DNA of 64,000 nt from Phorcus lineatus (Eukaryota > Mollusca > Gastropoda > Trochida > Trochidae), in assembly GCA_921293015.1 (NCBI GenBank), contig OV121082.1:45404971-45468970 (forward strand). Reading direction: 5' to 3'. Numbering within the stretch: the stretch's first letter is position 1; each line of letters begins with the position of its first letter. Shown here piece after piece: positions 1 to 13,480 of this stretch. A program made the translations under genes and the position numbers. A model generated the notes under the pieces. The model had not been told where the DNA came from. It saw only the letters and a program-made list of their open reading frames with translations, and did no database searches.

Positions 1-860
1 GATGAGTGACTTGAATTAAATATATTTTCCTTGATGTTTACTCATGATGAAATCAAGGTCATTGTTTATGTTTATTTATACAATATATAATATATAATTT
101 ATTCTGATATCAAGGAGTAACTTATACTCCCATATCACTTTCACCATGAAATATACATTGTGTTTAATATTGACACAAAACATGCTTCCACTTTTCTCTT
201 GTTCCAACATAACTGATTTTTTGTATATAAAATGTTAATTTCAATGTGTATCAATTAACATCATCTATGTCGTGTAGATGATTAGATGCTACTGAATGAC
301 ATTTGAGTATTTTTAACTTTCTTTATGTTTACTTACCAGACTTATATATTTTAAAAAAGGGTTAATAAGGTGTAAAATTCTTTAAAATGTCACAATGTAG
401 ACAAATCAGGCTCAAATTGTTTTTCATTATCTGATGAATTTTATAACCTATGGTAATTGAAATAATTAAACACATTGTTTCAACAATGAAAATTAAACAG
501 AAGGATACATTTTCTATGTTTCTTACATACTTTTCTTGATATTTGAAAACATCATGTGTCTCTTACGAGCAACTCTCTTACAGAAAACTCAAATAGTAAA
601 TAATAATACAAAGAATCACAAATATTACATTTTCCGCCCAGAAAAGGTTTTCCAACTATTTCTGAAATAATTTTACTTAATTACACAATTTTTAAAAATT
701 ATATCTATCATATTAATATTTTTAGTTTTAGTCATTCAAACAATGTCCTCAGAAATCAATCATAATAATAAACAAAACTGATTTGATATAAGCAATTCAG
801 ACTTGCACAAAAAAGCTTTTAATTCAAAGGTCTGATTATGTAAATTACAAGATGACAATG
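1..860. other. AT-rich intergenic DNA
   Basis: No coding exon, RNA gene or recognisable repeat is visible. An ATTAAA-type signal reads on the minus strand near 818-823, about 40 bases past the stop codon of the possible minus-strand exon that ends at 861, and could serve as its poly(A) signal. Confidence 0.5.
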
Positions 861-1098
861 TTATTGGTTTTCAGCTTGATTAGAAAATACACCAACCCAT
901 TTACTGTTAAATGGGGTCTCCTGATAAACTTGGATAAATAATACATTATTATGTTTAGAAAAAATGGATATATGGTGGAGATGTGTTGTATTTTTTAATG
1001 AATATTTAGATTTAATCTCCTCAACAAGATTTGTCGTGTCAAAGTCATATAAAACATTGGGTGTTTGCACCAAAATAACTGCTTTCTCATTTTGTATC
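861..1098 (-). CDS. possible terminal exon of an unrecognised minus-strand gene
   Basis: Reading the minus strand, a pyrimidine-rich acceptor (TTTTTACAG) ends at 1099 and is followed by 78 open codons and a TAA at 861-863. The first base completes a codon from an upstream exon, so this would be a phase-1 last exon. The peptide is mixed in composition (for example QTPNVLYDFDTT, then KWVGVFSNQAENQ at the C-terminus), without low-complexity runs, and a poly(A)-like signal follows the stop. I do not recognise the family. No matching upstream exon was found between 1.1 and 4 kb, so the gene could have a long intron, or this may be a chance ORF in AT-rich DNA. Conservation in related gastropods or RNA-seq would decide. 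Confidence 0.35.
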
Positions 1099-1865
1099 CT
1101 GTAAAAACTAACCTAAAATCCTGGTTAACAAATATATAAATATTTGATGCCAATTTTTGCCAATACTTTTATTTGGTTCTGAAATATGGAGCTTTTCCTG
1201 TAATAGATAAATTGAAAACAGTTCTTTCTTTATGACATATTTTCAGTATATATTCAGTAAAATTCTTTTATCTGATTGGGCTATATTCAGTGAAATTGGA
1301 AGAACAAAACCAAGTATTTATAATTTTCAAAGATATATTAAGTGGTGGACGATGCCATCAAACTGGAAACAAGCCCTCATCCAAAGGCTACGGTAGTTCT
1401 CAAACGTTAAAGTCATGTGATGATCATGACGGTGTAAGTTAGGTGTTGCATGGTTGTAATATGTACAATTTTGAAATTGTTTTCTTATATGTATGGATCT
1501 ACCAAGGCTGTGATTATATATCATTTTCTTTTCAATTTTAAACAAAGATCTAAAGATAACCAAAGTATCAAATATTGCATAGCTAATCAAGTTCATCTTC
1601 ATAACTGTTTATCCACAAAAGCATTCTAGAGATTGAACATGAGATTTGAAACTTCTTTCAAATAGAGGCTTTCAGCTCTGGAGAATAGATTTTTGGTGTC
1701 ACTGCAACAAACCTGTATTTTATAATTGCCAAGGACAAAAGTTCTCTAAGGCAAGGGATTCTTGAGAAGAAGTTGGAAATGTGAATAATCTAACACCAGA
1801 TGGCGACACAGCACCATCAGAACTCTTTGTCCTGATGAGCTGATGATGAGTTACACAGACCTATT
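1099..1865. other. intergenic DNA, nothing recognised
   Basis: A 91-codon minus-strand reading frame at 1327-1602 shows no splice sites or family resemblance and is not supported as a gene. Confidence 0.4.
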
Positions 1866-1875
1866 CACACTTGCT

Positions 1876-2187
1876 GGGAGGCAGGATAGCGCAGTGGTTA
1901 GCGCGTTCGGCTTTGGATCAAGTGGTCTGTGGTTCGAATTCCCCCAGGGTTTGGCAACTTTGTCTGCAGTAGAGAACCGTTCTACAAGCAGTAAGGTTTG
2001 GGTGCAATGCTACACTGAATTTCAGCACAGTACCACCCATGGTTCGCTAGTTCCAGCCTATGCTCGCAGGTTTCACCGCAATGCATAGCCACAATGGTGT
2101 TGCGGGCTTTCCCCCTGCAATAATACTAGCAGCCGCGATATAATTGAAATAATCTTGAAAGCGGCGTTAAACCCCAACTCACTCACT
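1876..2187 (+). mobile_element. tRNA-derived SINE, full length, with target-site duplication
   Basis: The 5' head is tRNA-like: an A box in AGCGCAGTGGTTAGCGCG and a B box in GGTTCGAATTC, as needed for RNA polymerase III. A body of about 220 bases contains GCTAGTATTATTGC-type sequence (read in the reverse sense in the other two copies), and the element ends in GCGGCGTTAAACCCC plus CTCACTCACTCAC. The host sequence CACACTTGCT flanks both sides (1866-1875 and ending at 2197), a target-site duplication expected from LINE-driven retroposition. Two minus-strand copies of the same family lie at 8542 and 25055. The reading frame across it (1843-2088) is not a gene. Confidence 0.9.
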
Positions 2188-2197
2188 CACACTTGCT

Positions 2198-3426
2198 GTC
2201 TATCTTACTTCATCACTAGGTTCTTGACATTGTGCAGATTAATTACATATTTCCACCATGCTAGTAATATCACTTGCACCATAATACTGTTCTCCCCTGT
2301 ATCATATCAAGTCATCTTGGTCTTATGAACAATTTGTCTTTGACTTGACAATATATGCTGATATTAATTTTTTTCATTTAGATCTAGGACTGCTCCTAAG
2401 GAAATTGGTATTTTTCTTTATTAATCTTCAGCAACACACGCCATGGACACAGGCAGTCAGTCAAATGTTTATCAGAAAAAGCTTGTGTCAGTGAAACATT
2501 ACCAGTTTTATGGGCGTAGTGTGGACAAGTCAATCTGCATAATGTGAAGAGACTGTTTGAAGGATCAGACTGAAGGAAATGTAACATGTTTAAGCCAAAA
2601 ATGATATAAAACAGACCACTCGAAATCTTTTCTGGCAAGATGAGCTTTTTCAATATAATGTGCGTTGCAAATGTTTAACATAAGAAAGAGGTATCATTTC
2701 CTTGTCACTTTAGACCATGGTGTAATTTCAGATCAAACGTTTCATGTTGGAGAGCATTTCGCTAAAAATGATGAAAGTTTAAAAGCCTCTATGCATGTCA
2801 ACTTCTGACGTATCTCAGACGTAACAACACTCAAGTTTTTATTGACATTGCTACTGCAATAGCTCCATCTAATTATTGTGATGTCTTACTTATGCTTACA
2901 TCATCACTTCTTTTCTCAAATGAAATCCAATCCAAATGCTTTTAACATATTTTGCAGAAAACTTCAAAACCTAAGTAACAATATTTTCACCTGAAAGATA
3001 TTTTTAAAAAAACACAAGTGCCAGTAGTTGTGATTTTCTGTGACTAATCCTTGGAAATTTTTAATCTTCAAAAAGAAAGTAAAGTTATATCTTTGAGATA
3101 ACTGGTAAAAAAAGGTCATAAATGTCAAATTAACAAAAGAGAAATTTAAGAATTTATGAGAAAATCTAGGTTTCTTCTAAATTGTGAAAAACACAGAAAA
3201 AATGCTAGCCAGGTATCTAGCTGTTTTTGTATTCCACTTCTAAGAACTCTTAACGGTTGTCTGGTTGAAGAACTCAAGAGAATAAGATGATCTTCAAACA
3301 ATAATAGTTCCATCAGAGAGAGTAATGCTCTGTTAAAGTGAAACCTTTGAATCTTTGGTGAGATGATTGAAAGGTGCTAAACAACACCAGTGTGAGAAGG
3401 GGGAGACTAACTAGATAACTCCAGTC
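2198..3426. other. intergenic DNA, nothing recognised
   Basis: An 85-codon minus-strand frame (2396-2653) runs through an AATAAA-type motif and has no recognisable domain. It is not called as a gene. Confidence 0.4.
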
Positions 3427-3548
3427 CAGGGTCCTGTTGCACAAAACACTAAGGTAACCTTAAGTCGCTAAGGTAGCCTTAGTGCAATGTTAAAGGATGG
3501 GACTAAGGTTAACCTTAAAGTTAAGTTGTTTTGTGCAACGACACCCAG
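3427..3548. mobile_element. short terminal-inverted-repeat element (MITE-like)
   Basis: About 120 bases are bounded by inverted ends: GTCCTGTTGCACAAAAC on the left and GTTTTGTGCAACGACACC on the right. Internally the AAGGTAACCTTAAG and AAGGTTAACCTTAAAG palindromes repeat, so the whole unit could fold into one hairpin. There is no coding capacity. The structure fits a non-autonomous DNA transposon. No clear target-site duplication was seen. Confidence 0.65.
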
Positions 3549-6500
3549 ACCATCTACCTCAAATCTGCCAGATACAAAGATGGACCATTTCTTGAAAATG
3601 GGGATTAAACAACAATGAAGAAATATCTCAGAGGATGAAAGGTTTTCCTTCAATATGAAATACGAGTTATCAAAGATAGTATTCAGTTGTGATTGTGTGG
3701 GATCTTGAAAGACCAATTGTCGAAGACGTGGACTTTGGAGATAATTTGGGTTGTTAAAGGCACCTTGATAAGACTGGAGTTTGTGAGTCTTGCAGTCAAT
3801 TTTCTAAACCAAATAGGCATGCTGGAAGATAAGCCAGGAGAAAAAGGGAGGAAGGCATTGATTTGTAAGAAAGCAGTGGTGCAGATAGCAGCTTGGAATA
3901 GATCCATCAGATTTTTGTTGAGTTTCCTTCTACTCACTCTAGCAACAGTCGTCTCACTACAGGTATTGAAAGTATGTGGGCAAGTTTGGTACGATAACAT
4001 TTTCTATCACTTCTTAGTTATTTTTGTATGTAATTATGGTGATGAGAATATCATCATTACCAAGTAAGATTATGTCATAAATATTGTGAGGTATTGGAAT
4101 AATTTGAATAAATATTTATTACAATACATAGAGTGGCTTTGAAGAAAATGGCATTTCCCCATATATGTATTCATAACAAACTGAAACAATAAAGTGGAGA
4201 AATAATATTGCCACAAAGAAATATACTGGACATTATATTTCATGATAAATTTTATATCATTGATATTTATTTTATAAGTGTGTTGCTATTTATTTTATCA
4301 AAGTGTGAATAAATAAATAGATATTATATCAATATAAATAACTTAAATATCATAAATATTCTTAAATATTTCTTCCATGTTTATATTGGCAATGGCTAGT
4401 GTCCAAGGGGACAACTACAGGCTATAGTGTACCTTGCAATGTATCCCAAAAGGAAATGTATAAGTACCTCACATCCTCACATATATATATGATGATGGTC
4501 GACCATGATACAAATGTACTTCTGGACTGTATCATATAAAGGAATTATAAGCAATAAACCAATTGTGGATTCTTAGTACTCTCCTCTGTCATCTGAATTA
4601 GATCAGACATCATTTCATACATCATTCACTAATATGTCAATTTATATTCAGGATTTTGTCAATTTATATTCACAAGGTTCAAAGATGTGATAATAGAGAC
4701 AGTCTTCATACATAATAACATTAATATCCGTCACTGTTTAATATGAATGTTATTAGAGAAGATATAAGAATCTAGCTTTATGTTATTCTGTTTTTGCTAT
4801 TTCCAGACACTTTCATGTGAACAGTATCTTATTCTTGTGAGGTGTTTTAGCTGCGATTTTGAAAACAAATCTTTCAGCGTGATGACTTACAATAGGGGTG
4901 AGAAAAACATACAGCGGAACCTGCTCTAACTGCCACCTCCAATAATGGTCTCCTCTTTAATGCAGCCACTGAAATCCCAACAAAGTATTACATTACACAG
5001 ACAGACCTCTATATAATGGCCACCTGTATAAAACATCTATTTCAGTCCAGAATTGAGATTTCTAATCCCCATATATCCATCCTATGTTGTCATTTCATGA
5101 CATCACATGATTTAAGAAGTTATTTCAAAGAGTTGAATAACATGTTAAATGTTTTCATAGTTAGAAAGACCATAGATTTACATTTTTATCAATAAATGCC
5201 GTATTTCTTCATTGAAAAAATGATAGACATTCTTACTTTCCTTGGTAGATGACATTAAATAGTTATTGTCTCCATGAATATACTTAATTTTTGTATATTG
5301 GTAAAATTTGAGTGAAAATCATGCATTTGTCATAAAGAGAATTAAACTGGAAACATGTATTTATTTATTTTAAATTTATTTTCACATACATGATTATCTA
5401 GTTGGAATTTATTTTGCATTGGAAATTCATAAATGCCTTTTTTAAATATCACATCATATCATGTCCAGCAACATTAAAAAATCTCATACTCAACCTGTTT
5501 ATTAATAAGGAAATATGATAAAGTTATTGTTGCCCTGGTTTATTGCAGAACCTTTTCAATTTTGACTGGTCTTTTTTCATCCTCTAAATTTTTCTTCCAA
5601 ATTTTGATATCTGAAGTTTATCATATGGCATTTATTTACTATCAATATGACATGTTCAATTCAGAACAAGAGAAATTCAATACGTTAGGTCAAGTCATTT
5701 CCCTTCTCCAACCAAGAGATGAATGAAGGTTTATATAATCGAACATTTACGTTATGTACAACAGGCTGCATTAAATGGTGATTGAGGGATGATTATGGGG
5801 TTGATTTGCCAGCACTAAGCAACTGTTCCTGCAATCAATGAAATGAAGGTATGGCGGGGCAGAAACAGAGTAAACATATTGCTCCATATTTTCTTTGTAG
5901 AACAATCCTTCTAGCCATGTCTGGCTTTAACATTTACTCAGGGTTTGTCTCAAAACCTTTATGTGCTAATTAATGACAGAGGAACTCAATGATATTACAG
6001 TGTTTGTCCTTCAGAGAGTCCTGGGGGAATTTGCCTATCCTTTTGGCTTGGTGTCCCTTGATATGTTTAGAAGTAGGATATTAAGCATTGCAGTGGCCCC
6101 ATATACTCTGAATATACCAGTCCTTCTTAGCTTATCAACTAGAAACAACATCGGATATTTGTACTTCACTCTGACATGGTACTTATCTAAATAAAAAATA
6201 TATTTACATTGATTATTGAACTATTCCTATTGCACAATCAACACAATTTCTCTAAACCCAACAATTTCACTTGAGAAACGGGTTGAAATTAATTCAAATG
6301 AACATATCTATAGCCATGATAATCAGACAAAAAAAGAAAGAGTACTTAAAGAGCTCTAAATGAAACAAAGGTAGGTAAGCATGAATCATGTTGGTTATTT
6401 TCTCAGTGAAGAGGTAAAACTCACAAAAGAAATTACCTTTATGGATCAAAAGTTTACCTAAACAATATTTCATTTCCAGAGAAAACATAGGTTCATAAGA

Positions 6501-8527
6501 TGTCAAGATAAATAAAAAAAATAAAAAAATAAGCTGACAGACATCAACAGTCAAAATAAATGCTTCTCTAAAGTTAGGGATTGTGTCAATTTTATTTCAA
6601 AGACTGTTAACAAGCTCCTATGTCTTGCTATGACTTAGCCTGTAACAATGCCTGGAGAATCTCCAAGAGCCTCCTATATTTAGAAGAAGACCGCCAGGGT
6701 GTTAGTGATAGCAAAATTAATAAAAAATTGCCAACACCTGCATCACCTTCTCTGTTACCTGCACACTAATCTTGCCAGGAAGTCTCTCTTCTTAGACTTG
6801 CTTTTATGTACTTTGTTCTAAAAATTCAGAGGTCAAAGCAGGAAACACACGAAGTAGTTGACTTCAGTCAAGAAATAATGGCATATCTAGATCCCCTCAG
6901 CTGAAAACTAAATGAAAATTAAAGAGTTCTCAAGCTTTAATCTTTTTATGTTATTCACTCATTTAATCTTAGAACTTGTAAATTACAGACAGTTTTTTTA
7001 AGGCTTCAAGTTTATTTTAATTTCTATATTTAATCAAGAGGAGAGGAGTATATTTCTAATATTTTATTCAAATCAGATATGGTAATCAGTATATCATATT
7101 CTCAAAATCTCAATCAATAATTTCTGTTTAATTGTTGAAAGTTTGTTGGCACTGCTAAAGTGCCCCTGAAGGATTAATGTATGAGGCATTAGAAGATAAA
7201 TATCATAATACCATACATAATTATACCATACATATCATATCTCTATATTTTAGGAAATTGAAAATTCAAATAAAAGTTCTTACATTTTGTTTCAAATAAT
7301 ATTATTTAGACAAAATAATATATCAATATTGAAGAAGGTGTATAGTGTAAAATATAAGGGATTATATTTGCAGTTCTTGCCTGGCACTCTATCAGTGATC
7401 GAGTATTGTCAGCTTCCAGTCATTTTGGTTTCTGCATGATGTGAAAAAATAATCTGCATTTCTAAGAATTTTTAAAAAATAATGATAAATTTACTATAAA
7501 TAAATGTAAGAGAAGACTGCAATGCCTTCTCCCATGTTAGCAAGGCTTTTAACAAGCCCATGCATGGCAGAATTGATAATTTATCATTTTGAGTAAATAC
7601 ATGCTACTTTTTGTCAAATTATACAGTATTAGGCAACCCAAATATAACACTCAGTAACATGCTTGAAATGAATTGTGAAATGATCATTTAAAAATGACGT
7701 ATGTGTACACTGTATAAACATGAATGTCCAACTGAATTTTGTTTCCTGGTAAAGGTGGAGCCATAGCTTGCAGTTTGTTTTATTTGTGAAAGAAAAGGAT
7801 AAACATTTGTTGAACAAGCTCTTTCATTTGTATAAGCAATGAATCTAAACAAATAAGTATCCAGTTTCTCAAAATCCAATTTTCATTTCAATATCATACA
7901 ATAAAGTGGTAAATTTTGAAATCTATTTCAATAGGATTTATACCTTCATTCATTATGAAATCCTTTTTGTTATTACCATTTGGTCCTGAGAAATATCTCT
8001 AAAATCATATTATAAAGTGATATTGTGTATATAAATAGAGAATCATGTTAGAATTGCTTAAAGTAAAAAAATAGAAGTTGATTAGATAACCAAAATTATT
8101 ACGTTTATCAAAAACAGAATATCTAAGTGCCGTGAATAATTCTCAAATATGAGATTTCATTTAATCTAATTGACTGTTGCTAAGCTTTGTTTATGGTTTC
8201 GTTTACAATGAAATTTCTTGCTTGGAGACAATTTGCCGAACGGCAATGAAGCTAAGCCTATCCTATTTCTTGTAACACATCAAGAATTGCAAATAATTTT
8301 CTTTGTGATAGCCGAGGCTGGTACATCATCTTGTTTTCACCCAACACAATTTTTAAACATGGTCCATCAACTGCCAAGTCTAAATCACTTGATCAGAAAA
8401 TCTTTTGGAAAATTACTACTTTTCAGTTTATGCCCAAATTAATTTGTCAGATTTATCAATAACCATTTTTCACATCCAACCAAGAAGTTTGATAATAAAT
8501 GTTAATGCCTTGATACATGACAAGTGT
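3549..8527. other. long AT-rich intergenic stretch
   Basis: No gene can be supported. Overlapping frames on both strands at 3683-4067 (124 codons plus, 105 codons minus) share one less AT-rich block with a possible donor after CTACAG near 3961. It could be an exon or a repeat and remains unassigned. Frames at 5973-6194, 6294-6554, 7629-7879 and 8218-8442 have no supporting features. Confidence 0.4.
4905..5045. repeat. probable dispersed-repeat fragment
   Basis: Two related phrases lie about 80 bases apart, CTGCTCTAACTGCCACCTCC and ACCTCTATATAATGGCCACC. They resemble the 'CCTCTATTAA.CGGCCACCTC' wording at the ends of some invertebrate DNA transposons. No second end or target-site duplication was found, so only a decayed fragment is claimed. 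Confidence 0.3.
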
Positions 8528-8541
8528 TGGTTATAACGTTA

Positions 8542-8859
8542 GTTAAGGTGAGGTGAGTTGGTGTTTAACGCAGCTTTCAAGATTATTTCACTTAGATCGC
8601 GGCTGCTAGTATTATTGCAGGGGGAAAGCCCGCAACACCATTGTGGCTATGCATTGTGGTAAAACCTGTGAGCATCGGCTTTAACTAGCGAACCATAGGT
8701 GGTACTGCACTGAATTTCAGTGTAGCATTGCACCCAAACCTTACTGCGTGTAGAACAGTTCTCTACTGCAGACAAAGTTGCCGCGCCCCTGGTGGGATTC
8801 GAACCACAGACCTTCTGATCCGAAGCCGAACGTGCTAACTACTGCACTATCTCACCCCC
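8542..8859 (-). mobile_element. tRNA-derived SINE, reverse orientation, with target-site duplication
   Basis: Same family as the copy at 1876, inverted. The tail lies at the left (GGTGTTTAACGCAGC) and the tRNA-like head at the right, with a B-box complement (GATTCGAACCAC) and degraded A box. A 14-base duplication differing at one position (TGGTTATAAYGTTA) flanks it at 8528-8541 and 8860-8873. Confidence 0.9.
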
Positions 8860-9837
8860 TGGTTATAATGTTATATCAAATTGTGATTGAGGACGAAAAG
8901 AAGTACATTGATCTATTAAAAAACTGAATATAGATTTAATGAAAATATAGTTTGCCTCCTATGAACATAAATTGTAAAATATGTTTTTTAATTTTTTATT
9001 TAATTCGAACAATGGGTGTGAGTTTCCGGCAGTCAAAGTACAAACTGTGGTGATACTGTTTGAAAATTGAGGTATTAAGAAATAAAGAGTACACAATTTC
9101 AAGCTGATTTGGTTATCACCTTTCGTCATTCTTCAGTAAATATCTGCTAGATTTATCTTTACTTGTTCAGATAACTCCCAAAATATGTAGTGATTGACAT
9201 TATAAAGATAAAAATAGAGTTTGGATTAAGAATAGTATTGTTAGTTGCACAACTAGTCCAGATTACATTATAAGCAACGACACTTGAAACTGACAGTACA
9301 TTGTGAGAGAAGAATTGTTTCTGAATGGTAAAAGTGGACCTTCAATTGCACTAATTCTTGAACAAAATTCTTTAGTTATGGTCTTATGATAGTCAAAATG
9401 TGTCCAAAATTAAGTCATTGGCATTTCTATAAAGTAATTTGGTCTCTCACTTTATTTCTAGACAGTTGAAATTTCTCCATAAAGGAAGTCACCATTTCAC
9501 CGAGATGCTGATGCTTTGATTATGAGTAAGATACTTTGATGGAAGAGTATACATCATTCCCAGCCACGGTGTCTGCTTTGACTGAACCTACAATTAATAA
9601 AATAGACACTTAAGCTCTTTCTTACTTTCCCAGAGTCTTGACTTTCCTCATAAAAGACTTCTTACTTTCATATTCAAAACCATATTATGATGATTTTCAC
9701 CATCTCACAATTTTTATTGTGAATTTCACCATCATGGATGCAATGGGAAGCCAAAATAAGCTCGAGAATGTATTTATTTATGGCATTATGAAAGTAGGAA
9801 AAAAATTCCCATCAGACAGGGGTGCCACCTAGTGAAA

Positions 9838-9902
9838 TAAAATCACTGCTAATGGCTGGAATAATGCAGAAGCGGCACTAAACAGCAACTTACTCACTAA
9901 TG
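9838..9902 (+). repeat. short 3' tail of an abalone-type dispersed repeat
   Basis: The phrase GCTAATGGCTGGAATAATGC, followed by AAGCGGCACTAAACAGCAAC and a CTTACTCACT end, matches the tail seen at 14205 and 42090 (GCTAAT.TGGCTGAAATATTGC...GGCGTTAAAC...CTCACTCAC). Only the tail is present. Confidence 0.55.
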
Positions 9903-11251
9903 GAATCATTTGTAAAGATACCTTTCTTTTTGTTATTTCTTTCTTGACATCATTAATTAATCCAACTTCTGACCAGTTTCAAAAATTTGTTTTGGGTCAG
10001 ACTAATATTAATATAGTGTGTGGCACCTCTTTAAGCCGGTAAAGTCGTAAAGTTGTTGAAGGGGCTTTTATATGGTTTTGAGGGGATCCACCATTTGTAT
10101 CCTTGATAAAACTTTCCCTTTAATAGCTTCTAGATCTTCTGCCTTTGATAGTGCAGAATTTCTCCTAAATCAAATTTGGTTTGTTTTTTAATTTCTCAAT
10201 TGTTTAGTACTGAATCTCTTTAAATAAAAAAAGAAATTTCTAAACTCAATAGTTCTGAATTGTTTAAGTCAAATTTTGTCCATATCACGATTCATGATCT
10301 CTGCTTTAAGAAATAAATAACATCTACCAATTCTCAAAGACCCTGATTTCCCAATGTTACAGTTTATTCTCCTGTAGGAGTGAGATAGGATTGATTTGAC
10401 GGGACTGGTTTGAGTTAATACTGCCAATCTTGCTCTGTGTAAATGGACATTGCAGAGATATAAACTGATTGTGTCAGGAATGAGGTGTCTTGATTATCCG
10501 CTGCGCTCCCTCATTAACCCCATAACCAAAGCCTGCTACCACACCGCAAGGAGCAGGTGCCCCTTCATACTCCTTGACAACTCCTACAGGAGGCTGTATG
10601 CTGGGCTAAACCAATCAATCAGTCCCAATTACATGAATCAAATACGTGTTGGAAGTGATCATTTCATTGCCGTGTCACAAGAGGACCGGTCCATTAGCCT
10701 CGCCCTATGTCTGTCATCACGGACCAAACACACTGCTATTTACTCCAAACTTACTTCTGTGATCTCAGCACAGAATCAATTAGAATCGGAATCACTGGGA
10801 ATGGTTACGACCTGAATGAAAGCAAACTGTTCATATTGGTACTGCTGTACCCACTAACCGCAGCTCAGAGTCACCGGCTTGTTGTTCTAATCTCTAACTT
10901 GTTGACATGATGTGATTGGTATTTGTTGCTCTGGAAATTGGGGGGAATTTTTAGTAATGTTAACTTACAGGCGTGTTGATCTCAATTTGTAATATGTTTG
11001 TGCAAAACTATATCAATATCATGTTTGTTTACATATTCAGTGTTGGGGAATGTTTTTGACCTCGATCCATTTGTAAAATTTGATAGGGGATGAAGTTTAT
11101 CTATAATTCTCAATAAAATTGGATTTGACTAGTTTATTTTTGTCAATATGACACCTGAATATTGGCATGGCATACCGGTATCATATTATACATCGAGAAG
11201 ATTAATAAATCTTGAAATAATCACATATGAAGAGATATTTGAAAGATTTTA

Positions 11252-11412
11252 ACAGCAAATACTGTTGAAATATGAAGCAATTAAATGTTATTTAGGTTAT
11301 ATCCTAAATCTTTAAACTTAACCATGGATAAGATAATCAAAAGGTTTTAGCCTTGAGTGGTAGCAAATACTGTTGAAGTATGAAGCAATTAAATGCTATC
11401 TAGCTACATCCT
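11252..11412 (+). repeat. local direct duplication, about 110-base period
   Basis: The segment beginning AGCAAATACTGTTGAAATAT and continuing through GAAGCAATTAAATG at about 11252-11290 recurs with few changes at about 11363-11400. Both copies are followed by related TATCCTAAATC / CATCCTGTGC text. It is a simple duplication with no coding role. Confidence 0.6.
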
Positions 11413-13355
11413 GTGCAGTTCCTTCAAGTCAAATTAAGCCTACCATCATCAACAAACAGGGAGTGTATGGTTACAGAAACAAGCAAACTGCACTTTTATC
11501 ATCACGATTCCAAGAAAATGATTTAGCAAGCTGGAGCTCTCACAGGCAAGCAGCCATGTTTTCCTATGTTACCATTCATGTTTAGAGTACTTTGCTACAG
11601 GAGCCTTCACTTCCTCATTCCATATGGAGATGGCAGCCATCAGCCAAGGATGTTTACTTAACCAGAGCCAGAGTATGGACACATTACCCCCTGCAGTGCA
11701 TCTAGTTTCATCACAAAAACATCTTATCTAACACTGTATGCGTTCCTCGATAAAAACTCTTTTTTCGAAAGACCCTCGGTGTTTCGCATTAGGCAAATGC
11801 CAGAAATATTCATGACACATCATAAAGATATCGCCATATTTAATGACTTTTCCTTTCTCGTCTATTTAACAAGTGAAAAACATATTTTTAATGATACCCT
11901 CTCAAGAAATCTCCCATAAAATTTGGAATGAGATTGCAAGTAATGTTTTGGATGTTACTATCAAACATGTATTAAATTATGGTAATGATACAACTTAATA
12001 CCATAGTCAACCTAAGAAATGTCCAGGGTGCCACAAGGGAGTTCAGATACAATGTTTGAGAGTCGTAACAACTTTGTCATTCATGTAACAGAAGTGTCAA
12101 TTAGGTGCACTCTCCACAAACAAAGTTAATATATCTGCCTCAACACTCCTAAATGCTAATTTTGAGAACCGTCAATGATCTTAATGCCTTACCCACCATC
12201 AATGTAGCAATCAAGGTTGGATAAAGACTGACCAATGAGAAGAGTTTTGAGAACAAAATTCCCTCTCTGTGGCTTCCATAAATCTCTACAGTTTTTAATT
12301 CCAAAATGCTAACAATGACAAACCAAGGATGATCCATCTGTCTTGGACTTAAAGCAAGTAATCTTCACAGTTGGGTAAAGAACATATGTAAAGAAACGTG
12401 ATCCAGCAGATGTTGTCCTGTAAACACACACGCACATGTAAAGCACGTGCAAACGCCTCAAAACAAGGAATAAAATTTTTTGGGAAGGGCACTGGTTGGA
12501 TCTGAAGAAGGTTCACAATATGTATGTTACTGGGAGGAAGTGCTCTCTGACTGAAGACATTGATTGGGTGCTACTCGGTGCAAGTCCACAACACAGCAAC
12601 AGAACTGACTTCCCTCATTTTATCTTATGTAGACACATTAAAACGTGTTTTTTGTATTGAATACTTGTACACACAAATAAGTATGATGCCATGATATATA
12701 ATTTTAAATTCTTGTTGCCACTTTCCTCACTTTGGTTTCCTTGGCAGTGGCACAGTTAAAAATTTTCTCTTAAACTCAATGACTTATTACAGACGTTTAT
12801 CAAACATAAATTTTGTTCACAGAATAAAATGTGAACAACTTGCAACATTGGTGTGCAGTTTATTTCTAAATACTTTAATAATACTTAAATAATTTATAAT
12901 ACTAAAATACATAAACAGGTGACCTTTTTTCCTGAAGTACAAGACAAAATTTATTCATAAAGCTGACCAACTTAAAAGTACAGCCCTAGCACTTATGATA
13001 TCATTTTTGAGGTTTCAATTTCTTTCTCATTTATATTTTTCCTTTCCATCTTGCTACTTTACAACTTAAATTCAACACAGGTTCACATTGATCCAAATAA
13101 ATTCACAAAAGCTACAACAGCCATATAATAATGAATAATATTTGATATGTTTTGAAGCTTAAATTTAACCTTTTTTTCCTTCATAACAATTAGTTATTTT
13201 ATTTATAAGTAAGCATTTATGATTAATTTACAATTTGAGGTTTAAACCTTTTTTAACTTCACATTTCTATATCATTTTCATATCATTTATTTATTTCATA
13301 TCATTAGTTGTATTCAACAAAGACAGTTCCTGCTCTCACTTTATTGGTGGCAGAA

Positions 13356-13480
13356 TAGGACAGGAATTCAACTTGCCTATGGTCAGTGTGTTGGGGCACC
13401 TAGCACTCTGGTTGCTTGGTAGGAAAACCATGTTCTGGTAGTATAAGACAAGAATTAAACTTGCCTATGGTCAGAAAGTT
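13356..13480 (+). repeat. local direct duplication, about 87-base period
   Basis: GACAGGAATTCAACTTGCCT plus ATGGTCAG near 13359 recurs as GACAAGAATTAAACTTGCCT plus ATGGTCAG near 13446. A related GGTAGGAAAACC / GGTAAGAAAACC phrase occurs near 13420 and 13600. It looks like a small tandem repeat or the remains of a mobile element. Confidence 0.5.

Larger units (their letters stand above)
8874..13355. other. intergenic DNA with minor repeats
   Basis: No supported gene. A less AT-rich island at about 10440-10900 carries a 121-codon plus-strand frame without any recognised motif; it is listed as a finding. The rest is AT-rich with no recognised structure apart from the repeats listed separately. 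Confidence 0.4.

Noticed and set aside
1876-1950. Functional tRNA gene
   Set aside because: A and B boxes are present but continue into the SINE body, and stems pair poorly; the same holds at 8.8 and 25.3 kb.
3683-4067. Opposed 105- and 124-codon frames as a gene
   Set aside because: No family resemblance, strand cannot be decided, and splice sites are weak.
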